Shown here: in pieces, positions 35,423-43,319 of the stretch | How positions within the stretch are numbered: the stretch's first letter is position 1 | How the letters are laid out: each line of letters opens with the position of its first letter | Source: Longispora fulva | Lineage (GTDB): Bacteria > Actinomycetota > Actinomycetes > Mycobacteriales > Micromonosporaceae | Direction of reading: 5' to 3' | DNA: 64,000 nt | Assembly (NCBI RefSeq): GCF_015751905.1 | Contig: NZ_JADOUF010000001.1 | Span: 6,882,001 to 6,946,000, forward strand | Made by a program: the position numbers and the translations under genes | Notes under the pieces: model-generated | Database searches by the model: none | Told to the model about the DNA's origin: nothing | The model's input: only the letters and a program-made list of their open reading frames with translations

Positions 35423-35941
35423 TTGAGTAACGACCCTTTCGCTTCTGACCCATGGGCCGATAAGGACCCGTGGGCAGAGCAGGCCGAAGACCCCTACCAC
35501 AACAGCGCCCCCGCGCAGACGTTCACTGAGCAGAAGGAGAACCCCCGCTTGACGGACAGCGCGAGCAACGGCAACGGAAAGATTGTCATCACCCTCAAGG
35601 CAGGGGCGGACTTCGCGGCCCCGTGGATCGTGATTCACGCGGACAACGCCAGCGACGCGGACGCCACCCTGACGGGGATCTTCAACGGCGGGCTTCACGA
35701 GAAGGTCACCAGGGCCGGGGCCATGCTCGCGGCGACCCGCCCGGCTGCGGCCGGCAACTCCGCCCCGCCCGCCCGCCAGGCGGCAGCTCCGGCACCGGCA
35801 AGCCTGCCGCCCGGTGTGGCTGCCGAGTACTGCGAGCACGGAGAGCGGATCTTCAAGTCCGGTGTGAGCAAGAGCAGCGGCAAGCCCTACAAGATGCTTG
35901 CCTGCCCGCAGAACACGTGTGCTCCTGCCTGGCTCAAGTAG
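35423..35941 (+). CDS. Probable ssDNA-binding-type protein with C-terminal Cys cluster
   Basis: 172 residues. Acidic N-terminus, a beta-rich centre (GKIVITLKAGADFAAPWIVI), an Ala/Pro linker and a zinc-binding-like end (YCEHGERI ... ACPQNTCAPAWL). It lies directly before the polymerase gene. Proteins of this type accompany phage polymerases; ssDNA binding is a guess. TTG start with GGAGG 7 bases upstream. Confidence 0.6.
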   Translation: MSNDPFASDPWADKDPWAEQAEDPYHNSAPAQTFTEQKENPRLTDSASNGNGKIVITLKAGADFAAPWIVIHADNASDADATLTGIFNGGLHEKVTRAGAMLAATRPAAAGNSAPPARQAAAPAPASLPPGVAAEYCEHGERIFKSGVSKSSGKPYKMLACPQNTCAPAWLK

Positions 35942-36026
35942 TCACCCTCCGTACGCCCGATGAGCCATGCCGGGGGCGAGCTGCCCCCGGCCGGCTTCGT
36001 CCAGCCCCGCGAGGAAGGGGGAAGGG

Positions 36027-37820
36027 TTGCGGACGGTAGTCGACCGGGTAGCCGGTGAAGTCGTACGAGTGCACGTCGTGGAGCGGGAAGAAGACCTAGC
36101 CGCGTTCGCGGACTTCGTCCGCTCCCACCCTGTTCTAGCGTTCGACACGGAGACGACCGGGCTTGACATCTTCGCGTCAAACTTCCGGTGCCGTCTGGCG
36201 CAGTTCGGCACGACGCGGGAAGCCTGGGTTGTGCCGGTGGAAGCCGGCCCCCGCTTCGGGTGGTACGCCGCTCAGGCATTGCGCACCGCATCGCGGATCA
36301 TCGCGCACAACCTCACGTTTGACGCTCTCGTAGCCGAGAGGTGTCTAGGCGTGCCGTTGGAAGAGCTGTGCGCGAAGTCAACGGACACAAGGATTCTGTC
36401 CCACCTGGGCGACCCGAGAGCAGCACACGAAGGCGGCACCGGGCACAGGCTCGAAGAGCTGACAGCGGCGTTCATTGACAAGGAGGTAGCCGAACGCGTC
36501 AAGGGCTCCGTGCGGGCCATGGCGAAGGAACTCAAGATGACGAAGGCGGAGTTCTTCCGCTTGGTCCCCCTCGATCACGAGGGCTATGTGAGATACGCGG
36601 GAATGGACGTGATCCTGACCGCGAGGCTTGACCCGCTGCTGTCAACGCGGGTGCCGCTGTCCGCGCGGAAACTGATCCGCTACGAGCACGACATAGCCCG
36701 CGTGTGCGCGGTCATGGAACGGCGCGGCTTCCTGCTCGATGTCGAGTACACCCGGGGCCTGTCGCTGCGCCTGGGCGACGATGAGGCCCGCTACACCGCT
36801 GAGGCTGCCGTCCTGGGCGTGGGCAACATCAACGCCCCGCAGCAAGTAGCCGACGCGCTCATTCGGCGCGGGGTCACCATCCCGGACACCACGAAGACCG
36901 GGAAGCCGAAGGTGGACAAGTTCCTACTTGACGCGCTCGTGTCAAACGGTGACCCGCTCGCGGCAGCGGTACAGCGGGCCAAGCGGGCGGGCAAGTGGCG
37001 CGAGACGTACGCGGATAAGTTCCTAGAACTCATCGATGCGGACGGGCGGATTCACTGCGGCATCAACTCCCTTGCCGCGCGCACCGCGCGCATGTCGATC
37101 GTTCGTCCATCGCTACAAACGTTGCCCAGTAAGGAATCCCTGATCCGCTCGTGCTTCCTCGCAGAGCCCGGGGAAGTGATCATCTCCACCGACTATGACG
37201 GCATGGAACTTCGGGTGTTGGCTGCGCTGTCCGGGGACGTCGCGATGAAGCGGGCGTTCGCGGAGGGGGCGGACCTTCACCTGATGACCGCTCAAGCCGC
37301 GTTCGGCCCGCAGGCGACCCCGAAGCAACGCGGCTACGGCAAGACAGCCAACTTCGCCTATGTGTTTGGGGGCGGAGCTGCCGTCATCGCCAAACAGTGC
37401 GGTATCCCCCTCGACACAGCCAAGCGGGTTGTCGACGCGTTCGCGCGGGCCTATCCAGGCGTGACCCGACTCGCCAAGGCCCTACAGGCACAAGCCCGGA
37501 TGCGCGGGCACGTCACCACGGTCACGGGCCGCGTGCTCCCGGTGGACCGGGGGCGGATCTACAGCGCCTTGAACTACTACGTCCAGTCCAGCGCCCGAGA
37601 CGTACTCGGCCGGGGGTTGCTGGCCATGGACGCGGCGGGTCTGACGCCGTATCTCAGGCTCCCCGTTCACGACGAAGTGATCGGCTCCGCGCCGCTGGCG
37701 GACGCCGCAGACATCGGAAAGGAGTTCGCACGCTTGATGGCAATGAACATGCGGGGAGTCGACATCTCGGCATCCCCGGACGTCGGGGGCACGTCCTGGG
37801 GGTCGCTGTATGAGCAGTGA
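36027..37820 (+). CDS. DNA polymerase I family (A) polymerase
   Basis: 597 residues from a TTG preceded by a purine-rich GGGGGAAGGG. 3'-5' exonuclease motif FDTETTGLDIF is followed by AHNLTFDALVA. The polymerase domain has motif A STDYDGMELRVLAALSGD, motif B KTANFAYVFGGGA and motif C PVHDEVIGSA. No 5'-nuclease domain, as usual in phages. It replicates the phage genome. Three TTGAC-N8-GTCAA sites lie in this gene, the highest density in the window. Confidence 0.95.
   Translation: MRTVVDRVAGEVVRVHVVEREEDLAAFADFVRSHPVLAFDTETTGLDIFASNFRCRLAQFGTTREAWVVPVEAGPRFGWYAAQALRTASRIIAHNLTFDALVAERCLGVPLEELCAKSTDTRILSHLGDPRAAHEGGTGHRLEELTAAFIDKEVAERVKGSVRAMAKELKMTKAEFFRLVPLDHEGYVRYAGMDVILTARLDPLLSTRVPLSARKLIRYEHDIARVCAVMERRGFLLDVEYTRGLSLRLGDDEARYTAEAAVLGVGNINAPQQVADALIRRGVTIPDTTKTGKPKVDKFLLDALVSNGDPLAAAVQRAKRAGKWRETYADKFLELIDADGRIHCGINSLAARTARMSIVRPSLQTLPSKESLIRSCFLAEPGEVIISTDYDGMELRVLAALSGDVAMKRAFAEGADLHLMTAQAAFGPQATPKQRGYGKTANFAYVFGGGAAVIAKQCGIPLDTAKRVVDAFARAYPGVTRLAKALQAQARMRGHVTTVTGRVLPVDRGRIYSALNYYVQSSARDVLGRGLLAMDAAGLTPYLRLPVHDEVIGSAPLADAADIGKEFARLMAMNMRGVDISASPDVGGTSWGSLYEQ
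36163..36180. repeat. TTGAC-N8-GTCAA site 12
   Basis: Exact copy; spacer ATCTTCGC. Codes LDIFASN in the exonuclease motif of the polymerase. Confidence 0.85.
36628..36645. repeat. TTGAC-N8-GTCAA site 13
   Basis: Exact copy; spacer CCGCTGCT. Codes LDPLLST. Confidence 0.85.
36928..36945. repeat. TTGAC-N8-GTCAA site 14
   Basis: Exact copy; spacer GCGCTCGT. Codes LDALVSN; its start is 300 bases from that of site 13. Confidence 0.85.
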
Positions 37821-38526
37821 CCCCACCGCCCCGCACACCGGGCTACCGCTCGCCCCGATCCTCGCCGGAGCCGTCGCCGTGAGCCTGGCACTGACGACCG
37901 GGCCAATCGGCACCGTGCCGCCGGAGGGGCCACAGCAACCGCAGAAGGCCCCCAACGCGGTAGCCACAGCAGGAGGAGGCCCCGACCCGCTGAGCCTGTC
38001 TCCGACTGCACAGCCCACCCCGGAACCGCCTGATCCGTTCGTGTCCATCGACCTGGCCTATGAGCCTGTCGGGTGGGTGGACGCGCGGCGGATGCACAAC
38101 GCCGCCGTCATCGTGCGGGTAGGTCAACAGATGGGCCTGTCCCGAAGGGCTCAGATCATCGCGGTAGCAACCGCCATGCAGGAAAGCGCCCTACTCAACC
38201 AAGCCAACGGCAACGTCCCGCACTCGTTGGAGCTGCCACACGAGCAAGTGGGTTGGGATCACGACTCCGTAGGGCTGTTCCAACAGCGCTGTAGCCCGCC
38301 CCACGGCGCGGGGAGCTGGGGGACACCGGAAGACCTGATGAACCCGGCAGAGTCCGCACGCCGCTTCTACAGCGCGCTTGTCCGCCTGGGCCTGACGGAC
38401 TCCCCGAACCTGTCGGCTGCCGCTCAGGCAGTGCAGGGCAGCGCGTTTCCCAGCGCCTACGCCAAGCACGAGGGCACGGCCACACGCGTTGTCGACAGCA
38501 TTCTTGCTGCTCAGAACGGTTCTTGA
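37810..38526 (+). CDS. Membrane-anchored lysozyme-like protein
   Basis: 238 residues. A hydrophobic N-terminal segment (~15-32) is followed by a Pro-rich linker and a lysozyme-like domain with AVATAMQESALLNQANGN (putative catalytic Glu), DHDSVGLFQQR and PEDLMNPAESARRFYSAL. It may cut peptidoglycan from the outside of the membrane. It overlaps the polymerase gene, an odd place for a wall enzyme. A dispersed repeat coincides with its stop codon. Confidence 0.72.
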   Translation: MSSDPTAPHTGLPLAPILAGAVAVSLALTTGPIGTVPPEGPQQPQKAPNAVATAGGGPDPLSLSPTAQPTPEPPDPFVSIDLAYEPVGWVDARRMHNAAVIVRVGQQMGLSRRAQIIAVATAMQESALLNQANGNVPHSLELPHEQVGWDHDSVGLFQQRCSPPHGAGSWGTPEDLMNPAESARRFYSALVRLGLTDSPNLSAAAQAVQGSAFPSAYAKHEGTATRVVDSILAAQNGS

Positions 38527-38540
38527 CAGCGCGATGTCAA
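38523..38540. repeat. TTGAC-N8-GTCAA site 15, over a stop codon
   Basis: Exact copy; spacer AGCGCGAT. The TGA stop of the lysozyme-like gene is inside the left arm; the rest is intergenic. Confidence 0.85.
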
Positions 38541-38579
38541 TCCGCGGGCGATACCCCGCATACGCACCGTAAGCCATCT

Positions 38580-38688
38580 CTAAGGAGGACTAAGGAGGAA
38601 CGTTACTTAAGCGTGACCTCCTTAGCTTTACTTAGACTAAGGAGGGAGCCTAAGCTTGCCTAAGAACAAACAAGGCGGAGCTAAGGAG
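38580..38688. repeat. CTAAGGAGG/CCTCCTTAG repeat cluster
   Basis: CTAAGGAGG occurs at 38580, 38590 and 38637, CTAAGGAG at 38681, and the inverse CCTCCTTAG at 38617. The pair 38617-38625/38637-38645 forms a perfect 9-bp hairpin that takes in the GGAGG in front of the next gene's TTG, so it may block translation. A GTG at 38613 opens a 16-codon leader reading frame through this hairpin. A protein-binding array is the other explanation. Confidence 0.6.
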
Positions 38689-39387
38689 ATAGACGTGAAC
38701 AGCACCGGTAGCACGATCATCAAGGCCCTCGAATGCGCCTGGGAAGCCATTCAGGAGGCCCACCCGGAGGTTCCTTCGGTCGTGTTCATCACCGGTACCG
38801 GTGCCAGCGGGCGCGGGCTCAAGTGGGGTCATCACTGGGCGGACCGGTGGACGAACAAGGATTCGGTCTCCGGCGAGCGCGCTACGGAGCTGTTCATCTC
38901 GGGTGAGCGTCTGGCGTGCGGGGGGACGCTCACCTTTCAGACCATGCTTCACGAGGCAGCGCACGCACTGGCGCGGGTCCGGGGGCAGCAAGACACCTCC
39001 CGTCAGGGCCGCTACCACAACAAGACCTTCCTCAAGCTCGCCGAAGAGCTGGGCCTGAGCTACAACCACGAGGCCCCCGACGCGACGATCGGCCTGTCTG
39101 CGGTGGAGATCCGCGAGGAGACTACGCGCGACTTCGCTGGAGTGATCGCGATGCTTGATGACGAGATCATTGCCCACCTGGGCACGGTCACCTTCATTGA
39201 CGGGGGAGCCCCGATCGTGGTTCCGACCCCGCGCGGCGGAACGACCACCACGACCACCACGAGGAAGGCCCCCGCGCCCAAGGCGGAATGCGGCTGCGAG
39301 ACGCCCCGCAAGGTGTCCGCGAAGCTCCTCGAAGACGGCGCGATCATGTGCCGCGTCTGCGGGGAGGACTTCGAAGTGAGGGACTGA
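38656..39387 (+). CDS. SprT-like zinc metalloprotease
   Basis: 243 residues. The motif MLHEAAHALARVRG (HExxH) lies at about 95-108, followed by a downstream RYHNKTF segment. A Thr-rich linker leads to a C-terminal zinc ribbon (ECGCETPRK ... CRVCGEDF). This layout fits SprT/Spartan-like proteins that bind DNA and cut protein adducts; the phage role is unknown. TTG start with GGAGGG upstream in the hairpin described above. Confidence 0.75.
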   Translation: MPKNKQGGAKEIDVNSTGSTIIKALECAWEAIQEAHPEVPSVVFITGTGASGRGLKWGHHWADRWTNKDSVSGERATELFISGERLACGGTLTFQTMLHEAAHALARVRGQQDTSRQGRYHNKTFLKLAEELGLSYNHEAPDATIGLSAVEIREETTRDFAGVIAMLDDEIIAHLGTVTFIDGGAPIVVPTPRGGTTTTTTTRKAPAPKAECGCETPRKVSAKLLEDGAIMCRVCGEDFEVRD

Positions 39388-39441
39388 ACCACTGCCAACC
39401 GGCCCCCTGGCTCTCCGGAGCTGGGGGGCCTTTCGCGTTCC

Positions 39442-39515
39442 CTAAGGAGGCCCCGTGACTTAGTCTTCATCTCCTTAGCTTGACTTAGCCATGTCCGACT
39501 AAGTAGACTCAAGGA
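39442..39515. repeat. Second CTAAGGAG/CTTAG repeat cluster
   Basis: CTAAGGAGG at 39442, its inverse CTCCTTAG at 39471, and further CTTAG/CTAAG units to 39502. The stretch CTCCTTAGCTTGACTTAG differs by one base from the one at 38618. It lies upstream of the ORF at 39568, so both genes following such clusters may be co-regulated. Confidence 0.6.
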
Positions 39516-39567
39516 GTAAGGCAAGCGCGGAGCAAGGCCCAAAAAACTACAGAGTGGAGAGCCAAGA

Positions 39568-39984
39568 ATGACTCACTTTGAGTTCGTCATCGAGGAAGCC
39601 CCGACGTCCGGTGAGCTGCCGAGTACCCATCGGGTGAGCTACTGGCGAGACGGGTACCCGGTCCGGGTTGTCCTGGGGACCTATCGGACGCGGCAGCAAG
39701 CCGAAGACGCGGCCCTTGAGGAGGCCACGGTGTTGCAGCGAGACCACCGCAACACGGTGAGGCTCCCGAAGTTGGAGCTTGTGAAAGCGGCACTGGCCAC
39801 CGTGGGGGATCTCGTCTTCTGCCTGGGGGCGCACGCCCGCGTCACGGCAGTCGACTACTTCGCCCCGGGGCAGCATCCCGAGGGATGCCCGGTGTTCGAA
39901 CACCTCACGGCGCGTCGAGTGACCACACGAGCCGGTTACCGCTGGTCTTCGGTCTACGGAGACGCGGACAACGGCGACAACTAG
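39568..39984 (+). CDS. Phage protein of unknown function
   Basis: 138 residues, ATG with GGAGAG upstream. Alpha/beta composition; EFVIEEAPTSGELPSTHRV and GYPVRVVLGTYRTRQQAEDA suggest a small compact domain. No family recognised. It follows the second repeat cluster and ends in a terminator. Confidence 0.65.
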   Translation: MTHFEFVIEEAPTSGELPSTHRVSYWRDGYPVRVVLGTYRTRQQAEDAALEEATVLQRDHRNTVRLPKLELVKAALATVGDLVFCLGAHARVTAVDYFAPGQHPEGCPVFEHLTARRVTTRAGYRWSSVYGDADNGDN

Positions 39985-40020
39985 GAAGGCCCCCCGCTGG
40001 CTTAGAGCGGGGGGTCTTCC
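39984..40020 (+). terminator. Terminator-like hairpin
   Basis: CCCCCCGCT (39990-39998) pairs with AGCGGGGGG (40006-40014), extended by GGAAG/CTTCC. No T run, so strength is uncertain. Confidence 0.55.
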
Positions 40021-40060
40021 CCTCCACGGTAACGCACCCTCAACGACAAGGAGAACGGCC

Positions 40061-40423
40061 ATGAGCAAGCGAAGCCCGGAGCGGGAACAGTTCTACCGCG
40101 AGGTTCTGACCACAGCCGTTGAAGGCGGCATCAACTACTGGATAACCGATTTCCGCAGTGTCGAGCGGGACGCGGACGGATGGGTCACCGGCCTGACGGT
40201 CTGCGATGACGAAGGAGTCCCGCGCTCGTGCGACATCGACGGCGTAGCGCGCGGATGGGGGCTGTTTCAGGGCCTGCTGAAGGCGGGCCAGCACAACGGG
40301 TGGGGTACCTCGCCAGACCAACTCATCGAGCGGTCGGGGAACTTCGAAGATCTTGACATTGACGCGTCAAACGCTGACGACATCGTTCAGCTAGCCATCT
40401 TCGGAGAGATCATCTACGCCTGA
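40061..40423 (+). CDS. Conserved actinophage protein of unknown function
   Basis: 120 residues, acidic. GGINYWITDFRSVERDADGW and the late DADDIVQLAIFGEIIYA type ending are reminiscent of small proteins common in actinophage right arms. ATG start with AAGGAGAA upstream. Single-gene unit flanked by terminators. One dispersed repeat lies inside. Confidence 0.68.
   Translation: MSKRSPEREQFYREVLTTAVEGGINYWITDFRSVERDADGWVTGLTVCDDEGVPRSCDIDGVARGWGLFQGLLKAGQHNGWGTSPDQLIERSGNFEDLDIDASNADDIVQLAIFGEIIYA
40353..40370. repeat. TTGAC-N8-GTCAA site 16
   Basis: Exact copy; spacer ATTGACGC. Codes LDIDASN. Confidence 0.85.
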
Positions 40424-40427
40424 CCTT

Positions 40428-40457
40428 GGGGGAGCCTTCGGGCTCCCCCTTCTTTCT
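40428..40457 (+). terminator. Rho-independent terminator
   Basis: GGGGGAGCC-TTCG-GGCTCCCCC followed by TTCTTTCT. Confidence 0.85.
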
Positions 40458-40655
40458 CGTCAGGCAACCCAGCGTGTCCGACTCCGTGCAAATTTGTCAC
40501 CTGGCTGTGGCGGGCTGTTGGCGCGGAGACCCCTTCTAAGGGGGGCGTGTGCACCCGCCGAGAGTCGACACGCCGGGGACCTATCCAAGCCTTGAAACAC
40601 GTTGCTACCTTGGCCGTAAGGACAGCCAAGGGTGACTCTTAGGGAGACCAAGCCG

Positions 40656-41102
40656 ATGGGCGAGAAGCTCATTAAGTTGAAGTTTGACGATCTTGACGGG
40701 TCCGAAGACGGCGTTGAGGAAGTCACCTTCTATCACCACGGGGGAAAGTACGCCGTCGACCTGGGCGAGAAGCACCGGGAAGAACTCGCAGCTATCCAAG
40801 CCGAATTTGACGAGCGAATGTCAAAGTTCCTCAAAGTCGCGCGCAAGGCCGGAGGCAACTCCGCCCCGGTCGCAGCCAGCGTCCGGCCAACCACCACTAG
40901 CACCGTTGATCCGTCCGGCTGGACAGCCTCACGGAGGAAAACCTTCCGCGCCGAGTACCTGACGCGCGTCAGGACCTGGGGGAGAGGGCAGGGTAAGGAC
41001 ATCGCGGACAAGGCCCGCGTCCCCCAAGACGTGATTGACGCCTACGTGATCGCTCACCCCGAAGACACTGGCAACCAGACGAACGTGTGGCAGACACCGT
41101 GA
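40656..41102 (+). CDS. Lsr2-like protein with altered DNA-binding motif
   Basis: 148 residues. The N-terminal part (KLKFDDLDGSEDGVEEVTF ... KYAVDLGEKHREEL) matches the Lsr2 dimerisation domain. The C-terminal part (VRTWGRGQGKDIADKARVPQ, then DVIDAY) aligns with the Lsr2 DNA-binding helix pair, but the minor-groove RGR loop is replaced by DKAR. Binding may be weaker or different, or it may act by forming mixed dimers with another Lsr2. ATG chosen 24 bases inside the longer reading. Confidence 0.72.
   Translation: MGEKLIKLKFDDLDGSEDGVEEVTFYHHGGKYAVDLGEKHREELAAIQAEFDERMSKFLKVARKAGGNSAPVAASVRPTTTSTVDPSGWTASRRKTFRAEYLTRVRTWGRGQGKDIADKARVPQDVIDAYVIAHPEDTGNQTNVWQTP
40807..40824. repeat. TTGAC-N8-GTCAA site 17
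   Basis: Exact copy; spacer GAGCGAAT. Codes FDERMSK in the Lsr2-like gene. Confidence 0.85.
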
Positions 41103-41191
41103 GCCAGACGGACGCAGCAACCGGGCCGCTCGCTGACGCCTACCGCGTGGCCCATCCCGAAGACCCCGACCACACCTTGCCGAAGGGCTGA
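41099..41191 (+). CDS. 30-residue ORF echoing the Lsr2-like C-terminus
   Basis: The GTG overlaps the stop of the Lsr2-like gene (GTGA). The product contains ADAYRVAHPEDPDH, very similar to IDAYVIAHPEDTGN at the end of the preceding protein, so it may be a duplicated fragment. It could be translated by coupling; function unknown. Confidence 0.4.
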   Translation: MSQTDAATGPLADAYRVAHPEDPDHTLPKG

Positions 41192-41194
41192 GCG

Positions 41195-41554
41195 GTGTCG
41201 GATCAGTCATTCATGATCGGTCCGTTCCGGTACTCCGTCCGGGGCGCGCTCGACATCATCGAGCGGGCTCCCCGCGATCTACGACAGGTCGACGTGTTCA
41301 AGGTGGCGGTCAACATGGGTCTCCTCGACCTGGGCGGGGGCACCCCCCGGGTTCCCGCTCACGTCGATCCCGCGTACGCCATGACCGCAGACCTTGAGAA
41401 GCCGCTGATCATGCTTCAGCCCGGACCGGGCACGGTCGTGGTCGGGGATGGGTGGCACCGTGTCTACCGGGCCGTTGTGGAGGGCCGAAGGCAGCTCCCC
41501 GCCTACCTCCTGACCGTGGAGGAGACGGAGGAGGTCAAGACCTTAGGGCCGTGA
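41195..41554 (+). CDS. Small ParB-N-like protein
   Basis: 119 residues from a GTG. GTVVVGDGWHRVYRAVVEGR resembles the GxHRxxAA-type segment of ParB/sulfiredoxin-like domains, but other parts are too short to be sure. It closes the plus-strand right arm, before two terminators. Confidence 0.55.
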   Translation: MSDQSFMIGPFRYSVRGALDIIERAPRDLRQVDVFKVAVNMGLLDLGGGTPRVPAHVDPAYAMTADLEKPLIMLQPGPGTVVVGDGWHRVYRAVVEGRRQLPAYLLTVEETEEVKTLGP

Positions 41555-41630
41555 AGCGTGGTCGACGACATAGCCCCAGGTTCGAAAATCTGTTCGACCC
41601 CCCGCTAGGCCAGCGCTAAAGTTGATCATC

Positions 41631-41674
41631 AGAAGCCCCCGCGCTCTCCCCCCGTGGAGCGTGGGGGCCTTCTC
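41631..41674. terminator. Terminator after the right arm
   Basis: AGAAGCCCCCgCGCTC pairs with GAGCGtGGGGGcCTTCT around a short C-rich loop. Confidence 0.7.
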
Positions 41675-41718
41675 TGTGTCCCCTGGCCGCTGCCGCGAAG
41701 ACGTAGCCGGTCACGTTC

Positions 41719-41741
41719 GAACGTCTCCGAGATGACGTAAG
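41719..41741. repeat. Shared element with TCTC-N-GAGA core, copy 2
   Basis: GAACGTCTCCGAGATGACGT, matching 24077-24096 with three differences. It lies between two terminators, 17.6 kb from the first copy. Confidence 0.45.
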
Positions 41742-41746
41742 ACGAC

Positions 41747-41777
41747 GAAGCCCCCGCAGCGATGCGGGGGCCTCTTC
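41747..41777. terminator. Terminator for the minus-strand regulatory operon
   Basis: GAAGCCCCCGCA-GCGA-TGCGGGGGCCTCTTC forms a strong stem and serves genes ending at 41830, and perhaps the plus strand. Confidence 0.7.
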
Positions 41778-41815
41778 GGGTTCAGTGGCTTACAAACATG
41801 CAGGTCAGGCAGTTC

Positions 41816-41833
41816 TTGACAGCTGAGTGTCAA
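41816..41833. repeat. TTGAC-N8-GTCAA site 18, over a stop codon
   Basis: Exact copy; spacer AGCTGAGT. Its right arm contains the TGA stop (41830-41832) of the TPR gene. Confidence 0.85.
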
Positions 41834-43317
41834 GGCCGCAGTGGGTCTTCGACCGGTTCCGGAGCGGAGGCTTCGAGGTTCTGGCGGATTAGGTCTGAAT
41901 CCGGGTACCGCTTTCCGAGTAACACGAGAGCTTGACCGGCTGCGGTCGGGCTCACGTCGCCTGTGAGCGTTCCGGCCCACAGTTGAAGAAGCTCGACTTC
42001 GGCCTGTTGGGCGGGTGTCAGGTCTTCGAAGTCGACCCGCGACAGCCACCGTGAGGCAGTCCGACCCTTGCCCGCGTCGCACGCCTCGCGGGCCGCTGCG
42101 ATCAGGTACCCGTCGTCATCGGGGTCGATGCGGTGGGCACGTTCGTAGGCCGCTGCCGCTTGGGAGGGCTTGCCCAGCGAGGAGTGCAGGTACCCCACCA
42201 ACGCGGGCACGGCGGGTATCGATGCCGTGAGCTTTTCGGCACGCCGGGCCGCTGCGAGAGCTTCCGAGTGCCGACCCGCGCGGGCCAGGAAGTGCGCTAG
42301 GTCTAGGTGATGTTCCGGCAAGAGCGGGTCAAGGCGCGTCGCGCACCCAAGGTGAAACTCCGCCTTTTGTGGCTCCCCGCTAACGCTGTACAACCGGCCA
42401 AGGTTGTTGTGCAGGATCGCGCTTGCCAACGGGTCACCTTCCACAAGCGGGAGCGCGTCGACCAACAGCGCGATAGCCTCCGGCTTGCGCTGACTCCGCA
42501 TGAGTACATAGGCCATGGCGTTACGGTTCAACGCCCGGTCTAGGTCCGCAGCGGGCAACTCAGCCAGGTTTGACCAGCCGATTTCCAGAAGCCCGGCCGC
42601 GTAGCTCATGCTCCGCAGCGCGGGCGGATGCTGGCGCGCAAACAGCATTGCTAGACCTGTGTAGGCCCGCGCTCCCCGAAGCCCGCCCGCCATGGTGGCA
42701 ATCTTCCGATAGGTCTCTGACGTTTCCGTCCTGCCCGCCATCTGATAGGCGAGCCCGATCATGTCCGCCGCGTCTTCGGTCACGGACGTGAAGCGAGAAA
42801 GGGCCGCTTCGATCAGCCAAACCGCAGACCATGAATCACCACACGCGAGGTACCGCCCAATGACCGGCTGTACTTCCTCCCAATCAACGGCGGTTTCTAG
42901 CCACCGTCGATCAGCATCGACAGACTCAGTAGCCGCGTCGCGATATTCCCCCCGCAGCGTCACAGCCCGCTTCGGGCTCCACTCGACTACAAGCGGGGCG
43001 TGCTTGCCGATGACCGCGAAGGCGGCAGAGTCCGCGTCGTTGAGTTCTCCCCGAACGGCGACGCTCAGACCATCGGGATACAGATCAGTGATGCGCCACG
43101 CGAAGGGGCGTAGCTCCCCCAGAACGTGCCAGGCATTGCGGAATCGAAGCTGTGACTTCAACTCTCGTTGATCGTTCAGAGCCGCGTCCGTCGATGGCGG
43201 TTCGTGCGACACGAAACGGGGCAGGGGCAGCCCCCCAGACGCTGAGAGCTGCCCCGCCAGTGCCCGTAGCGCGGTAAACGGAACCGCCCCGCCAGGAACT
43301 GAGATGGTCGTCTTCAC
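41830..43317 (-). CDS. TPR-repeat protein
   Basis: 495 residues from a GTG two bases after the stop of a 35-residue peptide gene. The N-terminal ~170 residues are unassigned. From ~200 on there are tandem helical repeats with TPR features, e.g. AILHNNLGRLYSVSGEPQKA, then LAHFLARAGRHSEAL and LVGYLHSSLGKPSQAAAAYE. TPR proteins bind peptides or proteins. Coupling to a small peptide suggests that peptide could be its ligand or substrate. No HTH or enzyme motif seen. Confidence 0.75.
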   Translation of the reverse strand: MKTTISVPGGAVPFTALRALAGQLSASGGLPLPRFVSHEPPSTDAALNDQRELKSQLRFRNAWHVLGELRPFAWRITDLYPDGLSVAVRGELNDADSAAFAVIGKHAPLVVEWSPKRAVTLRGEYRDAATESVDADRRWLETAVDWEEVQPVIGRYLACGDSWSAVWLIEAALSRFTSVTEDAADMIGLAYQMAGRTETSETYRKIATMAGGLRGARAYTGLAMLFARQHPPALRSMSYAAGLLEIGWSNLAELPAADLDRALNRNAMAYVLMRSQRKPEAIALLVDALPLVEGDPLASAILHNNLGRLYSVSGEPQKAEFHLGCATRLDPLLPEHHLDLAHFLARAGRHSEALAAARRAEKLTASIPAVPALVGYLHSSLGKPSQAAAAYERAHRIDPDDDGYLIAAAREACDAGKGRTASRWLSRVDFEDLTPAQQAEVELLQLWAGTLTGDVSPTAAGQALVLLGKRYPDSDLIRQNLEASAPEPVEDPLRP

Positions 43318-43319
43318 TG

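Noticed and set aside
39060-39542. 160-residue minus-strand ORF opposite the SprT-like gene
   Set aside because: Its frame follows the antisense of a gene with an HExxH motif and crosses the repeat cluster.
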